Of a stretch of DNA of 64,000 bases, positions 17,289-25,437 are shown in pieces. How positions within the stretch are numbered: the first letter of the stretch is position 1; each line of letters begins with the position of its first letter. A program made the translations under genes and the position numbers. The notes below the pieces were generated by a model. It was not told where the DNA came from. It did no database searches and saw only the letters and a program-made list of their open reading frames with translations. This stretch comes from SZAS-79 sp965279075 (GTDB lineage Bacteria > Pseudomonadota > Gammaproteobacteria > Burkholderiales > SG8-39). The DNA lies in NCBI GenBank assembly GCA_965279075.1, contig CBDIHI010000007.1, positions 1 through 64,000 on the forward strand. The letters run 5' to 3'.

Positions 17289-18932
17289 TCAGGCGCGCAG
17301 GCGCCAGCGCCCTTCCTGCTGCAGTGCGCGCTCCTCGGCCGCGAGCTTGCCCAGGTGCGCGCTCAGCGACCGCGAAGCGACCGCGTGCAGCTGCCGCGGC
17401 ACGTCGGCATAGACCACAGGCACGAGCTCCTCGAGCGTCGCCTCGCCGAGCTTGCGCATCGCCTCCACGACCTTGCCTTCCCTCGCCAGGCGATGCGCGA
17501 TCAGGCGCCTCACCTCCTTGTGCGGCCGGCCGATCAGGTAGCCGTGGCCGGGGGCGAGGATCGCCAGGTCCTCGGCGAACAGCATTTCGAGCGAGCGGAA
17601 ATACGCGCGCATGTCGCCGTCCGGCGGGTTGATGACCACCGTTGAGCCCTGCATCACGTGGTCGCCGCTGAAAAGCATGCGGGTTTCCTCGAGCAGGTAG
17701 CACAGGTGGTTCGAGGCGTGGCCCGGGGTGTGGATCGCGCGCAGCATGACCGGGCCGCAGGCGATGCGCTCGCCGTGTTCCAGCACGCGGTCCGGCGCGA
17801 AGGCCTGGTCCTGGGTGCCGCCCTGCGGGGCCGGGCGGCCCATGACGATCGCTCCGGTCGCCTCCCTGATCCTGCGCGCGGCCGGCGAGTGGTCCATGTG
17901 CGTATGCGTGCACAGCACCCACTTGATCCGGCCGGCGCCCTCGGCGAGCACGGCTTCGATATGGCTGTCGATCTCCGGTCCCGGGTCGATGACCGCCAGT
18001 TCGTCGCCGCCGACGAGGTACGTATTGGTGCCGGGGCCGGTCATCAGGCCGGGGTTCGGGGCGATGATCCGGGTGACGTACCGGTCGAGGCGCTTGGGCA
18101 CGCCCGGGATGAGGTCGTAGCCGGTTGTGCCGGTTTCTTCCGGGTCACTCCAGTGGACTTCGGCGTAGGGCGCGTCGTTGAGGCGGAAGAGCTTGCGGCC
18201 GTCACGGCCCAGTGCCCAACAGGAGGCGTCCGCCTCGATGTCCTCGCGCGTGCTCGCGAACTCGAAGGCGCGGGCCGCGTCTTCGAATTCGGCAAGCTCG
18301 GTCAGGGAAATCCGCGTGGGGTGGACCAGCTCGATCTCGCCCTTCTCGAAGCGCGCCAGCGCCGCCTTCGGGTGCACCCATTCGCTCGCGACGGTCTCGC
18401 CGTCGTCATGCGAGCCGAGCTGGCCGTGAGGCGCGCGGGCGACGAAGAAGCGCGCGGAAAACCGCCGCGGACGGCCCGGCGCCGTGACCCAGTGGCTGAA
18501 GTACGCGATCTCGTTGGCCGGGACCACCAGCCGCTCGCGGTCGAGCAGGTCCCCGAATGCGAGCGTGCCTGCATTCACCGCGTCGCGGTGCACCGCCAGC
18601 GCAGCGGCCCGCTCCGGGTCGAGCGGCGAGCCGGACTCGTCGGTCGCGATGAGGATGCCGGCCTCTTCGAAGCACTCTCGCACCGCGGCGACCCAGTAGG
18701 CGAGGCCACCCGCGTCGACGCCGAGCCTGCGGTTCGCTTCCGCTTCGGTCAGGCCGGTGACCCGGCCGAGGGCCTTGTGGTCGGCCGCATCCAGCCCGCC
18801 GCCGGGAAACACGTAGGCGTTCGCCACGAACGCCGCCGAAGGGCTGCGCTTCAGCATGAAGATCTCGGGACCCGTGCCGCCGTCGCGCAACAGGATGAGG
18901 GTGGCCGCCGGGCGGGGGATTATGTGCGCCAT
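17289..18932 (-). CDS. Nudix hydrolase - metallo-beta-lactamase fusion protein
   Basis: A 547-aa two-domain hydrolase. Residues ~1-230 form a NUDT7/NUDT19-like Nudix domain: FPGGGLDAADHK, then after a spacer AVRECFEEAGILIA, which carries the RExxEE catalytic core. Residues ~260-540 form a metallo-beta-lactamase domain with HTHMDHSPAARRI (HxHxDH, about 337-343), HTPGHASNH and SGDHVMQG, plus a C-terminal helical tail as in LACTB2-type proteins. In other genomes these are often separate adjacent genes. A CoA- or acyl-CoA-related pyrophosphatase coupled to a thioester or ester hydrolase is a reasonable guess, because fatty-acid-type enzymes follow. The substrate is not determined by sequence. Confidence 0.85.
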   Translation of the reverse strand: MAHIIPRPAATLILLRDGGTGPEIFMLKRSPSAAFVANAYVFPGGGLDAADHKALGRVTGLTEAEANRRLGVDAGGLAYWVAAVRECFEEAGILIATDESGSPLDPERAAALAVHRDAVNAGTLAFGDLLDRERLVVPANEIAYFSHWVTAPGRPRRFSARFFVARAPHGQLGSHDDGETVASEWVHPKAALARFEKGEIELVHPTRISLTELAEFEDAARAFEFASTREDIEADASCWALGRDGRKLFRLNDAPYAEVHWSDPEETGTTGYDLIPGVPKRLDRYVTRIIAPNPGLMTGPGTNTYLVGGDELAVIDPGPEIDSHIEAVLAEGAGRIKWVLCTHTHMDHSPAARRIREATGAIVMGRPAPQGGTQDQAFAPDRVLEHGERIACGPVMLRAIHTPGHASNHLCYLLEETRMLFSGDHVMQGSTVVINPPDGDMRAYFRSLEMLFAEDLAILAPGHGYLIGRPHKEVRRLIAHRLAREGKVVEAMRKLGEATLEELVPVVYADVPRQLHAVASRSLSAHLGKLAAEERALQQEGRWRLRA

Positions 18933-18950
18933 CTGCGTGGGTCTCCTGGC

Positions 18951-19826
18951 TCAGGCCGTGCGGCCGGAGCGGTCCTTTTCGTTCTGCGTCTTGATGAGGG
19001 CGCGCATGCGGTCCCAGTCCGCGTCGGTCAGCTTGTCCAGCTCGGTGAACGAGCCGCCGTTTGCGAGGTAACCCCCGCCGTCGATCGCGATCGTTTCGCC
19101 CGTCAGCCATTCGCAGCCGTCGGCCATCAGGAAGGTGGCGAGATTCTGCAATTCGGGCATCGCCCCGATGCGCCGCATCGGGTTCCTGTCGTTGCCGTCC
19201 TCGAACTTGCCGTCCGGCCGCAGGCGCTTGGAGGCGCCTTCGGTCGGGAACGCGCCCGGCGCGATGGCATTCAGCCGGATGCCGTAGCGGCCCCACTCGA
19301 CCGCGAGCGACTTGGTCATCACGTGCAGCCCGGCCTTCGACATGGCGGACGGGACGACATACGGCGAGCCTGTCCACACCCAGGTCACGAGGATCGAGAT
19401 CACCGACCCCTTGTGGCCACCGGCGATCCAGCGCCTGCCCACTGCGTGGGTCACGTAGAAGCTGCCGTGGAACACGATGTTGGCGATCGCGTTGAAGCCG
19501 TTGACCGTTAGGTCCTTGGTGGGGCTGATGAAGTTGCCCGCTGCGTTGTTGACCAAGCCGGTCAGCGGCCCGGCCTCGGACCAGATCCGCTCGACCATCG
19601 CATCGACAGCCTGCGCATCGCGGATATCGACCGAATGCGTGCGGACCGTGCCGCCGTGGGCCGCCATCAGGTCCTTCGCGGTGGCTTCGAGCGTGGGACC
19701 GCGGCGGCCCGCGATCCAGACCTCGGCGCCGAGCGCAAGGTAGCGCTCCGCGATTTCCCGGCCAAGGCCGGTGCCCCCGCCAGTGACGAGGATCCGCTTG
19801 TCCTTGAGCAGTCCGTCCTTGAACAT
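18951..19826 (-). CDS. SDR oxidoreductase of the 2,4-dienoyl-CoA reductase (DECR) type
   Basis: A 291-aa short-chain dehydrogenase. The cofactor loop is VTGGGTGLGREIA and the structural motif NNAAGNF. The usual YxxxK is replaced by a serine-lysine arrangement in VVPSAMSKAGLHVMTKSLA, exactly as in mitochondrial DECR1-type 2,4-dienoyl-CoA reductases, and is followed by EWGRYGIRLNAIAPG. The end (GETIAIDGGGYLANGGSF) also fits. It would remove 4,5-double bonds from polyunsaturated acyl-CoAs using NADPH. It is 18 bases upstream of the Nudix-MBL gene in the same direction. Confidence 0.8.
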   Translation of the reverse strand: MFKDGLLKDKRILVTGGGTGLGREIAERYLALGAEVWIAGRRGPTLEATAKDLMAAHGGTVRTHSVDIRDAQAVDAMVERIWSEAGPLTGLVNNAAGNFISPTKDLTVNGFNAIANIVFHGSFYVTHAVGRRWIAGGHKGSVISILVTWVWTGSPYVVPSAMSKAGLHVMTKSLAVEWGRYGIRLNAIAPGAFPTEGASKRLRPDGKFEDGNDRNPMRRIGAMPELQNLATFLMADGCEWLTGETIAIDGGGYLANGGSFTELDKLTDADWDRMRALIKTQNEKDRSGRTA

Positions 19827-19863
19827 CCGCGCCCCCGTGGTCGAACCCGTTGAACCGCCTATT

Positions 19864-20859
19864 CTAGACGGTCAGCACGATCTTCCCGATGTGCTGCGAG
19901 GACTCCATCAGCCTGTGCGCATCGGCGGCCCCGGCGAGCGGGAAGGACTTGTAGATCACGGGCTTGATCCTGCCGGCCTCGATCAGCGGCCAGACGCGCT
20001 CGCGCAGCGACTTGGCCACCTGGCCCTTGAACTCGACCGTGCGCGGGCGCAGGGTCGAGCCGGTGATCTGCAGGCGCTTGCGCATGACTTCGCCCAGGTC
20101 GACCTCGGCTTTCATGCCGCGCAGGAAGGCGATCATCACGAGGCGCCCGTCGTCGGCGAGGCTCTTGAGTTCCTTAGGCACGTAGTCGCCGCCGACCATG
20201 TCGAGGATCACGTTGACGCCCTTGCCTGCGGTCGCCGTCTTCAGTTCGGCCGCCCAGTCCTGCGTCTTGTAGTTGAACGCCTTCTCCGCGCCGAGTTTCA
20301 CGCAGGCGGCGCACTTCTCGTCGCTGCCCGCGGTCGCGAACACGCGATGGCCCATCGCCGCGGCGACCTGGATCGCGGTGACGCCGATCCCGGAGGAGCC
20401 GCCCTGCACGAGGAACGTCTCGCCTGCCTTGAGCGCGCCGCGGTCGAACACGTTGCTGTACACCGTGAAGAAGGTCTCCGGCAGGGACGCGGCCTCGACG
20501 GGCGTGAGCCCCTTGGGGATCGGCAGCGCCTGCACTTCGGGCGTGACGCAGTACTCGGCGTAGCCGCCGCCGTGGGTCAGCGCGCATACCTGGTCGCCGA
20601 CCTTCCACATCTTCACGTCGGAACCGATCGCAGCGACCGTGCCGGCGATCTCGAGGCCGGGAAGGTCCGACGCGTCGGGCGGCACCGCATAGAGGCCCAT
20701 GCGCTGCAGGACGTCGGGCCGGTTCACGCCGGCCGCCGCCACCTTGACGAGGATTTCGTGCGGCTTCGGTTGCGGCAACGCCCGCTCCGCGGGCCTGAGG
20801 ACTTCGGGGCCGCCGGGGGAGGAGATCTCGACGGCGCGCATTTTCGCGGGGAGGGTCAT
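19864..20859 (-). CDS. PIG3-type NAD(P)H quinone oxidoreductase
   Basis: A 331-aa medium-chain dehydrogenase/reductase without structural zinc cysteines. Family landmarks are AAGVNRPDVLQRMGLY near residue 50, LPGLEIAGTVAAIGSDV, and the nucleotide loop VQGGSSGIGVTAIQVAAAMG. These match the PIG3/TP53I3 subgroup, which reduces quinones or other electrophiles with NADPH. ATG 20859 is preceded by a weak purine stretch. It lies 37 bases upstream of the DECR-type SDR and is probably in the same transcription unit. Confidence 0.88.
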   Translation of the reverse strand: MTLPAKMRAVEISSPGGPEVLRPAERALPQPKPHEILVKVAAAGVNRPDVLQRMGLYAVPPDASDLPGLEIAGTVAAIGSDVKMWKVGDQVCALTHGGGYAEYCVTPEVQALPIPKGLTPVEAASLPETFFTVYSNVFDRGALKAGETFLVQGGSSGIGVTAIQVAAAMGHRVFATAGSDEKCAACVKLGAEKAFNYKTQDWAAELKTATAGKGVNVILDMVGGDYVPKELKSLADDGRLVMIAFLRGMKAEVDLGEVMRKRLQITGSTLRPRTVEFKGQVAKSLRERVWPLIEAGRIKPVIYKSFPLAGAADAHRLMESSQHIGKIVLTV

Positions 20860-20937
20860 TGTGCGATCCAGGTATGGGGGAGGTTGAGGCGGCGGATGAT
20901 AGCGCAGCGGATGGGACCGGTGACTCGCCGCGGCGTG

Positions 20938-21915
20938 TCAGCGTAATTGCGTCGCGGCCCAACGCAGGTCGACGTTGCCCCCGGAGACGATGACGCCCAC
21001 GCGGGCGCCCTTCGCCTCCAGCTTGCCTTCGAGCAGCGCGGCCGCGGCCAGCGCCCCGGTGGGCTCGACCACGATCTTCATGCGCTCCCACATCCAGAAC
21101 ATCGTGCGCAGCAGCTCGGCGTCGTTCACCGTCATCATGTCGCTCACGTAGTGCATCACCAGCGGGAAGGTCACCTTGCCCATCGAGTGCGTGCGCGCCC
21201 CGTCGGCGATGGTCTCAGGGTTGTGGCAGCTCTGCAGCGTTCGGGTCCTGAAGGAGCGCGTCGCGTCGTCGCCGAGCTCCGGCTCCACGCCGATCGACTT
21301 GCAGCCGGGCGACAGCGCATGCGCGGCGATCGCGCAGCCCGACAGCAGCCCGCCGCCGCCGCAGCACACCAGCAGGTAATCGAGCGGCCCGACCTCCTCG
21401 ATCAGCTCCTTGGCGGCGGTGCCCTGGCCCGCGACCACGTGCGGGTGGTCGAAGGGCGGGATCAGCGCGAGGCCGCGCTGGGCGGCGAGGTCGCGCGCGA
21501 ACACCTCGCGATCCACCTTGTGCTTGTCGAACAGCACCACCTCCGCGCCGTAGCCGCGCGTCGCCTCTACTTTCACCGGCGGTGCATCCATGGGCATGAC
21601 GATGACGGCCTTGATGCCGAGCATGCGGCCGGCCAGGGCCACCGCCTGCGCGTGGTTGCCCGAGGAAAAGGCGAGCACGCCGCGCGTCCTTTCGGCCTCC
21701 GGCAGGAGCGACAGCGCGTTGTAGGCGCCGCGGAACTTGAACGCGCCCATGCGCTGGAAGTTCTCGCACTTGAAGAACGCCTTCGCCCCGGTGCGCTCGT
21801 CGACAGTGGTCGACGTGAGTACGGGCGTGCGGCGCGCGTGGCCCGCGATGCGCTGAGCGGCGCCGGCGACGTCTTCATAGGAAACCAGCAGCGGGCCGAA
21901 GTCGGTCGGGTTCAT
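20938..21915 (-). CDS. threonine/serine dehydratase-like PLP enzyme
   Basis: A 325-aa fold-type II PLP enzyme without a regulatory ACT domain, so of the catabolic TdcB/serine-racemase type. The cofactor lysine is Lys60 in QRMGAFKFRGAYNAL. Other motifs are FSSGNHAQAVALAGRM (substrate loop) and VCCGGGGLLSGCAIA (phosphate loop). ATG 21915 is chosen as the family-like start; an in-frame ATG at 21984 would add an unlikely basic extension. It would make 2-oxobutyrate from threonine or pyruvate from serine, or racemise serine. Confidence 0.87.
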   Translation of the reverse strand: MNPTDFGPLLVSYEDVAGAAQRIAGHARRTPVLTSTTVDERTGAKAFFKCENFQRMGAFKFRGAYNALSLLPEAERTRGVLAFSSGNHAQAVALAGRMLGIKAVIVMPMDAPPVKVEATRGYGAEVVLFDKHKVDREVFARDLAAQRGLALIPPFDHPHVVAGQGTAAKELIEEVGPLDYLLVCCGGGGLLSGCAIAAHALSPGCKSIGVEPELGDDATRSFRTRTLQSCHNPETIADGARTHSMGKVTFPLVMHYVSDMMTVNDAELLRTMFWMWERMKIVVEPTGALAAAALLEGKLEAKGARVGVIVSGGNVDLRWAATQLR

Positions 21916-22013
21916 GGTGTGCGGGCGGGCAATGGGAACGATTTCATATTGTAGGGCAAAGGGCGCGATGGTCGCGGCGTACAATCCCCCGCACCAACAG
22001 GCGAGGAGGCTTC

Positions 22014-22820
22014 ATGGATTATTCGCACTACAAGGACCTGCACGTACGTACGCTGGAGCCGGGCATCATCGAGGTCGTCATGGGCTCGGAGGACGGCAAG
22101 CTCTCGACCGCCGGGCATCGCATGCACGCGGAGCTCGCCGACATCTGGCGCGACATCGACCGCGACCCGGACGTGCGCGTGGCGATCATCCGCGGCGCCG
22201 GACGCGGCTTCTCGGCGGGCGGCGACCTTTCGCTGGTGCAGGACATCGCCGACGACGCGGCAGTCCGTGCGCGCGTCTGGCGCGAGGCGCGCGACCTCGT
22301 CTACAACGTCATCAACTGCTCTAAGATCATCGTGTCCGCGATGCACGGCCCCGCGGTCGGCGCGGGCCTCGTCGTCGGGCTGCTGGCCGACATCTCGATC
22401 GCGGCGAAGAACGCACGCATCATCGACGGGCACACGCGCCTCGGCGTCGCGGCCGGGGACCATGCCGCGATCGTGTGGCCGTTGCTGTGCGGCATGGCGA
22501 AGGCCAAGTACTACCTGCTGACCTGCGAGCAGGTCAGCGGCGAGGAGGCGGAGCGGATCGGCCTGGTGTCCCTGTGCTGCGAGGAGGCCGAACTGCAGGC
22601 GAAGGCGCTCGAGGTGTCGAGGAAGCTAGCGGCCGGCGCGCAGAGCGCGTTGCGCTGGACCAAGTACAGCCTCAACAACTGGCTGCGCATGGCCGGCCCG
22701 ACATTCGACGCTTCGCTTGCACTGGAATTCCTGGGGTTCGCGGGTCCCGAGGTTCAGGAGGGCATCGCCTCGCACCGCGAGAAGAGGAAGCCTAACTTCC
22801 CCGACGGGATGGCCTCCTAG
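22014..22820 (+). CDS. enoyl-CoA hydratase/isomerase family protein
   Basis: A 268-aa crotonase-fold protein. The first oxyanion-hole segment is GAGRGFSAGGDLSL and the second is MHGPAVGAGLVVGLLADISIAA. GAGGAGG at 22002-22009 supports ATG 22014. In place of the usual acidic catalytic residues it has TRLGVAAGDHAAIVWPLLCG, so a non-hydratase activity such as isomerisation or decarboxylation is possible. It is monocistronic on the plus strand. The substrate is unknown. Confidence 0.87.
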   Translation: MDYSHYKDLHVRTLEPGIIEVVMGSEDGKLSTAGHRMHAELADIWRDIDRDPDVRVAIIRGAGRGFSAGGDLSLVQDIADDAAVRARVWREARDLVYNVINCSKIIVSAMHGPAVGAGLVVGLLADISIAAKNARIIDGHTRLGVAAGDHAAIVWPLLCGMAKAKYYLLTCEQVSGEEAERIGLVSLCCEEAELQAKALEVSRKLAAGAQSALRWTKYSLNNWLRMAGPTFDASLALEFLGFAGPEVQEGIASHREKRKPNFPDGMAS

Positions 22821-23170
22821 GACTTCGGCGTAAGGTCGCTGAAGTCGAGGCCGTCGGCCGCATCGGAGACCGGGGCGGGCGCAGTGGACGGCGCTGCGGA
22901 CGCGCCACCGCACAACCGCTCGAGGTCGCGCGCGATGCCCGCAATATCCGGTCCGACGCGGCTCTGGTAGGACATCAGGATCCGGACCGGCAGGTCGACC
23001 AGCGTCGGCTCGGGCCGGTCGCGCAGGTGCGCGGCGTTGTTGAGGGCGGGCATGATGTGCTGGCTCTTGACGCCCGCGGTCGCGCTGTCGATCCCGTTCA
23101 TGACCGCCGCCTGCGCGCGCGCGATGCCCGAGAGCAGTTCTGCGAGTTGCTGTGCCGAGATTTGCAGCAT
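22817..23170 (-). CDS. hypothetical protein, 117 aa
   Basis: A small, mostly helical cytoplasmic protein with an Ala/Pro-rich C-terminal linker ending in DGLDFSDLTPKS. The start ATG 23170 is preferred over ATG 23176 because GGAGG lies 6 bases before the former and touches the latter. It contains DRPEPTLVDLPVRILMSYQS, which looks structured. Its end overlaps the convergent enoyl-CoA hydratase gene by four bases. I do not recognise the family. Confidence 0.6.
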   Translation of the reverse strand: MLQISAQQLAELLSGIARAQAAVMNGIDSATAGVKSQHIMPALNNAAHLRDRPEPTLVDLPVRILMSYQSRVGPDIAGIARDLERLCGGASAAPSTAPAPVSDAADGLDFSDLTPKS

Positions 23171-23235
23171 GGCCATCCTCCTGGATTTGGCGCCGATGTT
23201 AACATCGGCGCATTCGCCCCGGATAGCGGCGCCCC

Positions 23236-23748
23236 ATGCTGAAAAGAGTCCTGCTGGTCTCAGGCCTGGTCCTCGCCGTCGCGATCGCCGGCATTGCGCT
23301 GCACACCGCGTTAACGCAGGGAGACACCGTGTTCGCAGGCAAGCGCCCCTCCAACCTCGGCGTCAAGGACGGCCGGCTCGCCGCGCCGAAGCAGACGCCC
23401 AACTGCGTATCCAGCCAGGCGGATCCCGCCGACCCGGAGCACTACATCGCCCCGATCAGGTACTCCGGCAGCGCGGTCGACGCCATGGCCACCCTGCGCA
23501 GGATCGTCGACGCCGCCGGGCGCATTCTCGTAGTGAAGCACGAGGGGGGCTATCTCTACGCCGAATACAAGTCGAAGCTGATGGGGTTCGTCGACGACGT
23601 GGAGTTCCATGCCGCCGAAAAGGACGGCGTGATCCACGTGCGCTCGGCCTCGCGCCTCGGGCGCAGGGACTTCGGCGTCAACCGCGCGAGGATCGACACC
23701 ATCCGCGCGCAGTTCGAGGCCGCGCGGCGCAACGCCGCGAAGGCCTAG
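23236..23748 (+). CDS. DUF1499 domain-containing exported protein
   Basis: A 170-aa protein with an N-terminal signal or membrane anchor (LLVSGLVLAVAIAGIALHTA). It carries DUF1499 features: PNCVSSQADP near residue 55, a central YLYAEYKSKLMGFVDDVEF and RSASRLGRRDFGVNRARI towards the end. The function of DUF1499 is unknown; members are envelope-associated. It is divergent from the 117-aa hypothetical gene and convergent with the EEP-family gene. Confidence 0.85.
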   Translation: MLKRVLLVSGLVLAVAIAGIALHTALTQGDTVFAGKRPSNLGVKDGRLAAPKQTPNCVSSQADPADPEHYIAPIRYSGSAVDAMATLRRIVDAAGRILVVKHEGGYLYAEYKSKLMGFVDDVEFHAAEKDGVIHVRSASRLGRRDFGVNRARIDTIRAQFEAARRNAAKA

Positions 23749-23751
23749 GCT

Positions 23752-24600
23752 TCAGGCGAGTTCGACGATCACCGGCTGGTGGTCGGACGCCTGGGTCTCG
23801 ATATCCACCTCGACCGACCTGACCCGCGGCGCGAGGTCCTCGCTGACGAAGACGAAGTCGCAGCAGTAGGGTTCCTTCGCGTACTCCTTGCCGTGCAGGC
23901 AGAACGTGGGCGGGTGCTTCCTGCCGGGATGGGCATGCACCCATGCGTCCACGAACCCGGGTTCGTTCCCCTCGAAAGGCGACAGCAGCTGCGCGTAGGC
24001 CGGGTCGTCGGTCTTCATGTTGAAGTCGCCCGTGATGATCGCGCGCCTGGGGCGCTCGAACGGCTGGAACGGGCCGGAGCCGTATTGCGAAGAGGGTCTC
24101 GCGCGCGCGTGCCCGCAGGCTTCCGAATGAAGTTCCCGCAGCCGCCCCACCTGGGCCATGCGCTGGCGCGCCGAGTAGTACTCGAGGTGCGTGGTGAGCA
24201 CGCGCAGCAGCCCGAAAGGCGCCTCGACGACCGCCTCGATGGCGACGCGCTGCATGCTCGGCGTGTCGCTCTCGGCCGGCCAGGGCAGCGTGTGCCGGTA
24301 GGACTGGCGCACCTGGTAGCGTGACAGCAAGAGGTTGCCGAACTGGCGGCGCCCGCCGGCATCGTCGGGCACTTCGACCCCGATGGCGAAGATCGCGGCG
24401 TATCCCGGAAAGGCCTGCTTCAGCAACGCAACCTGGTCCTCACCGGCGGAGCCCGCCAGGGCGGGAAAGTTGACCGCCACCTCCTGGAAGCAGATCACGT
24501 CCGGGTCGGCGATCGTCCTTGCAACGTGCGCAATGCGCGCGGCATCGACCTTGCCGTCCATGCCCCGGCACCACTGGATGTTCCACTGCAGCAGCTTCAA
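23752..24600 (-). CDS. endonuclease/exonuclease/phosphatase (EEP) family protein
   Basis: A 282-aa protein of the DNase I/APE1-like metal-dependent phosphoesterase fold. It starts KLLQWNIQW (metal-binding Asn), has DVICFQEVAVNF (metal-binding Glu), TTHLEYYSARQRMAQV (His), ITGDFNM (Asp-Asn) and ends with ASDHQPVIV (Asp-His). TTG 24600 is chosen because it overlaps the channel stop as TTGA and has GGAG eight bases upstream. It could hydrolyse phosphodiesters or sphingomyelin-like lipids; no signal peptide is visible. Confidence 0.83.
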   Translation of the reverse strand: MKLLQWNIQWCRGMDGKVDAARIAHVARTIADPDVICFQEVAVNFPALAGSAGEDQVALLKQAFPGYAAIFAIGVEVPDDAGGRRQFGNLLLSRYQVRQSYRHTLPWPAESDTPSMQRVAIEAVVEAPFGLLRVLTTHLEYYSARQRMAQVGRLRELHSEACGHARARPSSQYGSGPFQPFERPRRAIITGDFNMKTDDPAYAQLLSPFEGNEPGFVDAWVHAHPGRKHPPTFCLHGKEYAKEPYCCDFVFVSEDLAPRVRSVEVDIETQASDHQPVIVELA

Positions 24601-25388
24601 GGTGCCTTCTCCCCATGCTTTGGCAATTCGATCCGGTCGCCGAGCGCATCGACGCGGGCGCGCAGTTCGCGCAGTTCGGCGAGGATTTCGGCTTCCCCGG
24701 TTTCGATCTTTTCCTCCTCCTCGCCCATGACCAGCGCGGACACGATGGCAATGAAGGCGCCGAACACGCCGGCGCCCGCGAACATCAGGCCCACGGCGAG
24801 GATCCGGCCCCCCGTGGTCACCGGATAGAGGCGCGAGGAACTCTGGCTGCCCAGCATCTCGAACGACCACCACAGCGCGTCCTCGGCCGTGCGGATGTTG
24901 GCGTCCGGCCCCTCTTCCAGGTTCAGGATCCCGATCGCCGAGAAGACGACGATCAGGAACGACGCCACCACGGTCGTCAGGAACACGCTGGTCGCGCGCC
25001 TCGCGAACAGCATCTTGAACACGGTGCGCACCGAGCGGATGGCGCGCAGAATGCGCAGGATGCGCACCACTCGCACGAGGCGCCCCCAGCGCAGCAGGTC
25101 GAGGCTGGGGATGCTCGACACCAGGTCGATCCATCCCCACTTGAGGTACTCCAGCCGGTCGCGCGCGGTGGCGACGTGGTAGAAGAAGTCCGCGAGGAAA
25201 ACCATGCAGATCGCGGTGTCGGCCCAGCGCAGCAGTGCGGCGACGGCTTCGGGGAGTTCGAGGGCGGTCTCGGCCGCCAGCGACGCGAGCACGAACAGCG
25301 ACAGCACCAGCAGCACGAGCTGCCAGAGCGTCACGCGTTGCGCTTCTGGACTGTCGGGGATTGCAGCCACCAACCACCTCCAAAACAA
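24597..25388 (-). CDS. voltage-sensor ion-channel protein with an abnormal selectivity filter
   Basis: A 263-aa membrane protein built like a six-helix voltage-gated potassium channel. S1-S3 occupy about residues 20-95. S4 carries eight arginines at strict three-residue spacing (Arg100, 103, 106, 109, 112, 115, 118, 121), a textbook voltage sensor. The pore helix has WW at 173-174 and the post-filter LYPVTTGGR at 187-195 matches potassium channels. The filter itself, normally TTVGYGD, reads GSQSSSR (180-186). A coiled-coil-like tail (EEEEKIETGEAEILAELREL) could drive tetramerisation. It either conducts something other than potassium or is regulatory. It is coupled to the EEP gene by a TTGA overlap. 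Confidence 0.82.
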   Translation of the reverse strand: MFWRWLVAAIPDSPEAQRVTLWQLVLLVLSLFVLASLAAETALELPEAVAALLRWADTAICMVFLADFFYHVATARDRLEYLKWGWIDLVSSIPSLDLLRWGRLVRVVRILRILRAIRSVRTVFKMLFARRATSVFLTTVVASFLIVVFSAIGILNLEEGPDANIRTAEDALWWSFEMLGSQSSSRLYPVTTGGRILAVGLMFAGAGVFGAFIAIVSALVMGEEEEKIETGEAEILAELRELRARVDALGDRIELPKHGEKAP

Positions 25389-25437
25389 TGCTAGCCGTCC
25401 TCGGGTGCTGCGGCTTGATCTGGCTCAAACCGGCACC

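Noticed and set aside
17658..19511. Long plus-strand reading frame antisense to the Nudix-MBL and SDR genes
   Set aside because: It is the high-GC shadow of two well-supported minus-strand genes; its product is basic, low-complexity and has no recognisable domain or ribosome binding site.
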